From positions 1,178,001 through 1,242,000 of the forward strand of contig OY978097.1 in assembly GCA_963854735.1 (NCBI GenBank): a stretch of DNA of 64,000 nucleotides, in the 5' to 3' direction. The notes beneath the pieces are model-generated. The model did no database searches. It was not told the origin of the DNA and was given only the letters and a program-made list of their open reading frames with translations. The DNA is from Marvania coccoides (taxonomy: Eukaryota; Chlorophyta; Trebouxiophyceae; Chlorellales; Chlorellaceae). A program made the position numbers and the translations under genes. Shown one piece after another: positions 58,089 through 64,000 of this stretch (positions are counted from its first letter, which is position 1; each line of letters opens with the position of its first letter).

Positions 58089-58481
58089 CCAATGGCGGTA
58101 CGAATTACGACAAAATGAATATATATGAATATGTGATGATGCGAGACTGAGCTATAGACAATGTACTCCAACTTTTAATCTATCAACTCTCGAAGACTTG
58201 AATTTAAATTTGTAGCTGGGGCGGGGTACGCTGATGGGTATTGATGAAGGCCTTATTTGGCTGGGTTTTAGAAATATGTCAGGCCTCGCTTTAGTGTGAC
58301 AGATCACAGTGTGGTCAAACCACAGACCTAAAAGAAAGCATTGACCTCGAAATTTCCATTTTGAATGGCCAAGAATCAATTTCCAGTGAGACCACGAACA
58401 ATTTCCTTCCCCCATAATCAAAATTCTTCTTTATTCTTTAGTATTGATCAATACTAGGGCATTCAAGTCCTTCAATTCACA
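58089..58481. other. Spacer RAD9 / NTF2-like gene
   Basis: 393 bp between tandem plus-strand genes: the RAD9 3' region and the promoter of the next gene. No coding sequence or clear element. Confidence 0.45.
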
Positions 58482-59306
58482 ATGTTCTCTTGTTGCAAAC
58501 CAATTTTCTCTCCATCCACGGAGAGGCCGGATGTGCCCAGTCCCAGCGTGAGCGGGAAGGATCTGAGTCCTACTGCCCCAGCTCTCAGCGCGGAAATGAT
58601 GCGCAGCAACTCGATTTTGAATAGGACGCTCGCACCGAGTAGCAGTGACAAGACCTCCCCTGGAGCACGCTCTCTCTTTGAGGCGTCTGCCCATCGCGCT
58701 GCCTCGCATGGATCGGGCCAAGGCATGGGAATGATGCCTGACATCGACCATAGGGGCATTCCTGAGAAGTTTTTGAATTTCTATGTTGAAGCTCTCCGCG
58801 ATTCCAACGCCAGGCAAGTTGGACTGCTTGCGTTGAGCCTTCTAAAACACGAGGATTAATACTAAACATCCCAGTTCTGCTCAATTAGGTGGGCATCTCA
58901 GCCTCGCGTGGCAGACCTTTTCGCCGATAACGTAAAAATGGTGGGGCAGGACAAAACCACAACGGTGGGCAAGGCAGCGGTGCTGAAGAGGCTGGAAAGA
59001 GGTAAGCTGTATCAGATTTATGATCGCTCTGGCCAGCAACAAAATTTTAATTACTTGATTTGGTGTCAAATGCTTCTGCAATTTTACGCCGACACAACTG
59101 CTGCAGGTGTGGAGACGCTGATCAAGATGGCTGGAAAAGAGGCTGCCGTTCCTGATTTTGAGGGATTTGAGGGCCCCGCTTTGACGGAAGCTATGACGCA
59201 TGAGTGCAAGTTCACACTGCGGCGTGGGATCATGAAAATAACTTTTGTGCAGGAGTTCACCATTTTCAGTGGAAAGATTACGTTTCTGAAGAACTCACGT
59301 CAGTAG
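58482..59306 (+). CDS. NTF2/SnoaL-like domain protein
   Basis: The exons are 58482-58813, 58889-59001 and 59107-59306, giving 214 residues. The C-terminal 120 residues follow the cone-shaped NTF2 pattern: helix KFLNFYVEALRDSNARWAS, LFADNVKMVGQDKTTTVGK (here AAVLKRLERG), and the paired strands FTLRRGIMKITFVQEFTIFSG then KITFLKN. Proteins of this fold bind small ligands or partners; no catalytic set is evident. The N-terminal 85 residues are Ser/Pro-rich and begin MFSCCKPIF, with a CC pair that could be lipid-modified. Intron 1 uses a GC donor (CCAG|GCAAGT). The role is unknown. Confidence 0.72.
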
Positions 59307-59491
59307 TTGAAGTATTTATTGGTAGAAAACAAAGTTACATGTACAAAAACTGTAAGGAAAGTGCAAGTCATGAAACACGGTCGGTCGGTCATTTGTCTTC
59401 TGCCTAGAAACTATTTTCTGCGGCTCCCATCACGGGAGCTCTACGATCTCTTCTACCTTTAAATACATTCTCCACCCAGCTATCGCACCAG

Positions 59492-60289
59492 CTATGTGAA
59501 TTTCTTGTTGTCATAGCTTTTCAAAACCATGTCTTTGTACTCTGCTGGGTTCACATCCCACAGCTTGGCCGCATGCACGTTCAACGGTGAATCAACGTTG
59601 GCGTCCCCCAGCAACGACTGAATGGACTGGAGGATGGTGCGCACGCTGTATGCCGCTGCACAATAGCATTTGAACACGAGAAATTCATTCAAGTGAGCAA
59701 AAGCATTTCTTATTATGACCAAAGGAAAGAGGATGCATAAATGGATAGACTGCTGTTGGCATTTTCCCCTAAGCTATTTTGCAGGGTGAAATAATGCAAA
59801 AATGGACATGCAAAACCCTGCCTCCACCAACTGCCACTCACCAGACCACTTCTCTTTCAGGATATCCAGGCAAATGTTGCCGTGTAGATCCACGTTGGGG
59901 TGAAAGCATGGGGTCTCAAACTTCACGACAGGGGGCTTGAAGGGATACTCGGCAGTGAAGGTGAGCCCCAAGCGATAGGAGAGGCCGTCGTAGGCCGTGC
60001 CGTTGGGTCCCTGCGCTCATAAGGCGGTGGTCTCTCAGCTCTGAATATATTTATACAATCATTTTTGTGCAACACAGTCTGCGGGCGCACTCACAGCGAT
60101 GGTTCCGACCCAATTAAACAGCGAATCTCCGGCTGGGAAGGCAGAAACGCCTTCGCCCGCTCCGCCTGTCATTAAGCTCATTAGCTCCTGCTGCAGCCGT
60201 TTTGTCACTGCAGCCATGTCGGCCACAGGATTGCGCTCCGTGGATCCAGCCTTGCCTGCTGGAAGCCCCGTGAGCATGGGTGCATTCAT
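59492..60289 (-). CDS. UBE2C: UBE2C/UBC19-type ubiquitin-conjugating enzyme (frame conflict)
   Basis: The exons are 60289-60095, 60011-59842 and 59655-59492. The sequence is the APC/C-specific E2: [69 protein letters not shown] with the catalytic Cys, and [19 protein letters not shown]. Members of this class drive cyclin destruction in mitosis and carry an N-terminal extension, here about 25 residues. With the natural splice sites the total is 529 bases, one too many: exon 2 reads correctly only from its second base. Removing one G in the run near 60000 would give the expected [10 protein letters not shown]. An acceptor 5 bases upstream (tgag|CGCAGG) restores the frame but adds two residues. 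Sequence error, polymorphism or unusual splicing are all possible. Confidence 0.85.
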
Positions 60290-60589
60290 GCTGCTTCCCA
60301 GAGCAAAACAAATCCGAGAATGATATTGAATATATTTATAGTTTTCGTGAGTTTAGAGAGGGGCTGTGCTCTTCTTGGCAGTTGAGCAACCGCAGGCGCG
60401 AGGTTGTGTTGATTTTTTTACGCCCGTACGCGTTTGTTCGACACACAAAAAAAAATTGTTTGCAGTCGCAGTGTCGATCTCATGCACATTCCACTATGCT
60501 TGCACTCCCCAACAATTTTGGGTTTCATTGATTTAAAGTACCTCTCGGACAACAAAATTCTGCACCGGGGAACGAAAAGAATGGGCTGA
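60290..60589. promoter_or_regulatory. Bidirectional promoter UBE2C / MMAA
   Basis: 300 bp between divergent starts. AT-rich with a TATATTTATAG stretch near 60331-60341 about 45 bp from the UBE2C start, a candidate TATA element. Confidence 0.4.
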
Positions 60590-61803
60590 ATGGAGGCCTT
60601 GGCAACAGCCGTGAGGACTGGCAATCGCATGGCTCTCAGCAAAGCGCTCACCCTGACAGAGAGCACCAAGAGAGAGCATAAGGCGCTCGCGTTGGAGCTC
60701 CTCAACTTGCTGCAAAATGGACAAGGGAACGACGGCGGCTTTCGGATAGGCATCACTGGACCCCCTGGGGCGGGCAAATCCAGCATCATCGAGACGCTGG
60801 GGTGCTCTTTGGTGGAGCGCGGCAACAAGGTTGCTGTCCTCGCCATAGACCCCTCCTCCGAGTCATCTGGTGGCGCTATCCTAGGTGATAAGACCCGCAT
60901 GGCCAGGTTGTCGTGTTTGGACGCGGCGTACGCGCGGGCCTCGCCCTCCCGTGGCACCCTGGGCGGCGTTGCTCGGTCGACCTCCGAGGCCATGGTTGTG
61001 TGCACGGCTGCAGGCTACTCGACGGTGATGGTGGTAAGTAGAAAATTTGTCAGGATTTTGAGATTCTTGAAAAGGATAATTTTAAATCATAATAATCAAA
61101 ATTATTTCGGTTTTTTTGTTCCATAGGAGACGGTTGGTGTGGGGCAGAGCGAGACTGCGGTGGCCGATCTTGTCGACTGCATGATGCTGATTCTTTCGCC
61201 GGTAAGGAAACACTATTATTCAATAAAAATTGTGGAGGTGCCGACAAGGAGCGGGCGGGCACCTCTTGCATTATTTTAAAAGTCTTGCATGCATATTAAA
61301 GCATTTTTTTCCCGACGAAGTAGGTAGGGGGAGATGAGCTGCAGTCCATCAAACGAGGCATCACCGAGCTCGCAGACATAATCGTGGTCAACAAAGCTGA
61401 CGGGGCTCTGCGACTGACGGCAGCACGTGCTGCGGCTTCATTTCGGGCAACCACACACCTGCGGCCACCCCGTAAGCGCAGTTGGTCGCCATTGGTGCTG
61501 CCAGTAAGCGCCCACACGGGTGCCGGCATGGACGATCTGCAGCAAGCCCTTGATGATTACTTGGCTGCGATGCGGGCATCTGGGGAGCTTGCGGAGCTGC
61601 GTGCACAGCATCGGGCCAAAGTTGCATGGACAGCAGCACAGGAAGAGTTGTTGGCCAGGTTTCGCGCGAGTGCTGCTGTGAAACTGCTCCAAGCAAATTT
61701 AGAGCCCGAGGTACGAGCGGGAGTGCTGGGGCCCAGGAGCACGGCATTGCAGCTGTTAAACGCATTTTGCCTGGAAAGGAGCGGCGGTGAGATGCAACCC
61801 TAA
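60590..61803 (+). CDS. MMAA: MMAA/MeaB GTPase, methylmalonyl-CoA mutase chaperone
   Basis: The exons are 60590-61033, 61127-61201 and 61324-61803, giving 332 residues. MeaB-type GTPases gate loading of adenosylcobalamin into methylmalonyl-CoA mutase and protect it from inactivation. The protein begins like bacterial MeaB (LATAVRTGNRMALSKALTLTES), then has P-loop GITGPPGAGKSSIIETLG, VAVLAIDPSSESSGGAILGD, KTRM, the switch region ETVGVGQSETAVADLVDCM, VGGDELQSIKRGITELADI, the G4 motif VVNKADG, and a C-terminal dimerisation helix. There is no visible mitochondrial presequence before the bacterial-style start, unlike animal MMAA; an unseen 5' exon could supply one. It implies B12-dependent propionate or valine/isoleucine breakdown, which fits the nearby but unlinked HIBADH gene. 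Confidence 0.9.
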
Positions 61804-62131
61804 ACCCATCATGCAACACATCGTGATAGATATAGCCTGGCAAATAATAATGATCTTTTTTAAGCACTGTGGGGCTGGGTGAGGGCTTGAAGATCTGCTA
61901 GAAATGTAACAAACACTGAATGGTAGCTTGCATGGAATGGGCAGGAAAATTCGAAACCTGGCGTGTTCACCTGCGTGCATGAGTATTCTGGAAAAATCAC
62001 AAACCTGGCGTGTTCCCCTGCGTGTTGGTGTATCTGTGCCGGCTGCTTTCTTCTTCCGGCCGGTGATGGGATGAATTTTTAAGTCTAGCACCTTCAGAGT
62101 GCAGTGCATTGTAAACATTTCTATCTTTACG
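61804..62131. promoter_or_regulatory. CPN60A upstream region with a direct repeat
   Basis: 328 bp between MMAA and CPN60A on the plus strand. It contains a 34-bp direct repeat (61944-61977 and 61990-62024) about 110-190 bp before the CPN60A ATG. No coding sequence. Confidence 0.5.
61944..62024 (+). repeat. Two-copy 34-bp direct repeat
   Basis: The units 61944-61977 and 61990-62024 share aaacctggcgtgttc-c-cctgcgtg with one mismatch in the last 24 bases, and a looser ggaaaa-tc start. A 12-base spacer separates them. They lie in the CPN60A upstream region. Confidence 0.75.
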
Positions 62132-63352
62132 ATGAAGACGGTGCGTTGTCGAGTAGATCATTTCCCGCACGCCCCAATTATTTTGGTCGGCTATCATGCC
62201 ATCTGACATGCTGATTTTCCTATCTTTTCTCTTTCGCAGGCCGGTCTGAACCAGCAGGCGTCCATTGCGGGCAAGCCCCTGGGCAATACTCGCCCTAACA
62301 AGCGCAATGCGCGTCTTCAGAGGCTGGTGAGTGTCCTCGTTTTTCGTCCAATTTCTTCGAGAAACATGTCCAACAGTGCGTCGATTCTCAACCCATCCAC
62401 AACCGCCACGCTGATCTTGATCTACAGGCCCCTCGCGCTGATGCCAAAGACATCATCTTCGACAACGCATCCCGTCAAAAGATGCAGGCCGGCATCAACA
62501 AAATTGCCGACGCCGTGGCCGTCACCCTGGGCCCTCGTGGTAGGTTTGAATTGGAAGCTCCGCATTGAATTACAATCTAATATTATCTTTGGCAAATCTG
62601 TGGGCAAAAGCACCCCTGCTCAATCTTCTCACATAATAAATAATAATAACGCTCAAGGCTCTCGATATAAAACAATGCTGCTTGTTGCAGGCCGCAACGT
62701 GGTGCTGGAGCAAGATTACGGAGTGCCTCAGGTGATTAACGATGGCGTGTCCATCGCCCGCGCCATCGAGCTGGAGGACCCCGTCGAGAACGCCGGCGCC
62801 CAGCTTATCAAGGAGGTTGCTGGCCGCACCAACGACGCCGCCGGCGATGGCACCACCACCGCCACCGTGCTGGCCCGGGAGATGATCCACTTTGGACTGC
62901 AAGCAGTCACCGCTGGCGCCAACCCCATTTCCATCAAGAAGGGCATTGATAAGACCTCAGAGTACCTCGTGGCCAAGCTCAAGGACTACGCTCGCCCCGT
63001 CAAAGGCTCCTCCGACATCAAGAGCGTGGCCGCCATCTCCGCCGGCAATGATGAGGAGATCGGCCAGATGATCGCTGACGCCCTGGACAAGGTGGGCGCT
63101 GACGGCGTGCTGGCCATCGAGAGCGGCAACTCGCTGGAGACGACTGTGGAGGTGCAGGAGGGCATGGAGATCGATCGCGGCTACATCTCCCCCCAGTTTG
63201 TGACCAACAATGAGCGCATGCTGGTGGAATTTGAGAACTGCCTGGTGCTGGTGACGGACATGAAGATCGAGCAGGTCAAGGACATCATCCCGATCCTGGA
63301 GCAGGTCACCCGCGTCAATCGCCCCCTCCTCATTATCGCAGAGGACGTGGCC

Positions 63353-63395
<43 letters not shown>

Positions 63396-64000
63396 TCATC
63401 TCCGTGTGCGCAATCAAGGCGCCCGGATTCGGTGAGCGCCGCAAGGCCCTGCTGCAGGATATTGCCATCGTCACGGGCGCCGAATTCGTGGCCAAGGACC
63501 TGGGCATGAAGGTGGATGGCGTGAGCCTGGAACAGCTGGGTACCGCCCGCAAGCTGACCGCCGCCGCCACCACCTGCACGCTCATTGCCGATGCAGCCAA
63601 CAAGGACGAGATCAGGGCGCGCATTGGCCAGATCAAGAAGGAGCTGGCAGAGACCGACTCCGTGTACGATACTGAAAAGCTGAGCGAGCGCATTGCCAAG
63701 CTGGCCGGCGGTGTGGCGGTCATCAAGGTGGGTGCCGCCACCGAGACCGAGCTGGAGGACCGCAAGCTGCGCATCGAGGATGCCAAGAACGCAACCTTTG
63801 CGGCGGTGGAGGAGGGCATCGTGCCTGGCGGCGGCGCTGCTCTGCTGCACCTGTCTGAGATGGTGCCTGAGTTCAAGGCCACGCTGACCGACCCTGAGGA
63901 GGCCATGGGCGCAGACATCGTCATGAAGGCGCTGCGCGCCCCGTGCCGTAGGATTGCTGAGAACGCGGGCATTGAAGGCGAGGTTGTGGTGCAGAAGCTG
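62132..64000 (+). CDS. CPN60A: Chloroplast chaperonin 60 alpha (3' end outside window)
   Basis: The exons are 62132-62140, 62240-62326, 62428-62539 and 62691 to beyond 64000; 505 codons are visible. CPN60 alpha and beta subunits build the plastid chaperonin that folds Rubisco and other stromal proteins. Exon 1 encodes only MKT; the following [20 protein letters not shown] and RNARLQRL make a short transit peptide before [20 protein letters not shown]. The GroEL blocks are [78 protein letters not shown] [17 protein letters not shown] and [15 protein letters not shown]. The [10 protein letters not shown] motif and [19 protein letters not shown] assign it to the alpha rather than beta class. No frameshift is seen. 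Confidence 0.95.

Noticed and set aside
26724..63972. A functional cluster of cell-cycle genes (SMC2, ECO1, Ulp1, RAD9, UBE2C)
   Set aside because: They are interspersed with plastid, trafficking and metabolic genes on both strands with independent promoters; chance neighbourhood explains the pattern.
1..64000. Transfer RNA, rRNA, snoRNA or CRISPR features
   Set aside because: I looked for tRNA B-box (GTTCGAATC-like) and clover-leaf patterns, repeated spacer arrays and rRNA motifs. The dispersed-repeat core has GATCGAAT but lacks the final conserved C and any A box. No candidate was convincing by eye.

Overview
The window is nuclear DNA of a photosynthetic green eukaryote, most likely a chlorophyte alga. 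The genes encode chloroplast chaperonin CPN60 alpha, Ycf54 for the chlorophyll cyclase, CCB4 for cytochrome b6f maturation, the stromal glutamyl peptidase CGEP and an ABC1 kinase. They sit beside ordinary eukaryotic nuclear genes such as SMC2, RAD9, cyclin H, RPB11 and VPS54. Exons are GC-rich. Introns and spacers are AT-rich and short: most introns are about 60-250 nt and most spacers 75-600 nt. The standard code fits throughout. I reconstructed about 94 introns by hand. About 88 are GT-AG and six are GC-AG. The species cannot be named from the sequence alone.

Layout. 1-10 kb: a truncated LRR protein and a small membrane protein (both minus), NEP1/EMG1 (plus), a large UIM-like/proline-rich protein (minus), PRPP synthetase (plus), a TCAIM homologue and an unknown 182-residue protein (both minus). 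10-22.5 kb: beta-amylase (minus), mitochondrial bS21 (plus), an Hsp110-type chaperone (minus), a histidine phosphatase (plus), LIN37 (minus), an SDR-MDR fusion oxidoreductase (minus) and cyclin H (minus). 22.9-34.7 kb: CGEP (minus) divergent from SMC2 (plus), then VPS54 (minus). 35-44 kb: ABC1 kinase (plus), dUTPase (minus), ECO1/CTF7 (plus), a J-domain membrane protein (minus) and an ATG14-like protein (plus). 44-53 kb: Ulp1 (minus), RPB11 (plus), an unknown coiled-coil protein (minus), Ycf54 (plus), and CCB4 (minus) divergent from a GNAT (plus). 53-64 kb: 3-hydroxyisobutyrate dehydrogenase and METTL18 (minus), RAD9 and an NTF2-like protein (plus), UBE2C (minus), MMAA (plus) and the 5' part of CPN60A (plus, running off the end).

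There are no operons and I see no horizontally acquired island. I found no transposase, CRISPR array, rRNA or tRNA. Many neighbours are divergent pairs sharing 160-360 bp promoters, or convergent pairs 75-200 bp apart. Several genes serve the cell cycle and chromosomes (SMC2, ECO1, RAD9, UBE2C, LIN37, cyclin H, Ulp1) and several serve the plastid, but the mixture looks like ordinary gene order rather than a functional cluster.

The points most worth checking are: a 44-bp near-identical repeat in two convergent spacers 51 kb apart; the six GC-AG introns, four of them within 5 kb; a one-base frame conflict in UBE2C; an SDR-MDR fusion visible only after splicing; an algal TCAIM homologue; a multi-exon protein with a C-terminal J domain; and a 34-bp direct repeat just upstream of CPN60A.
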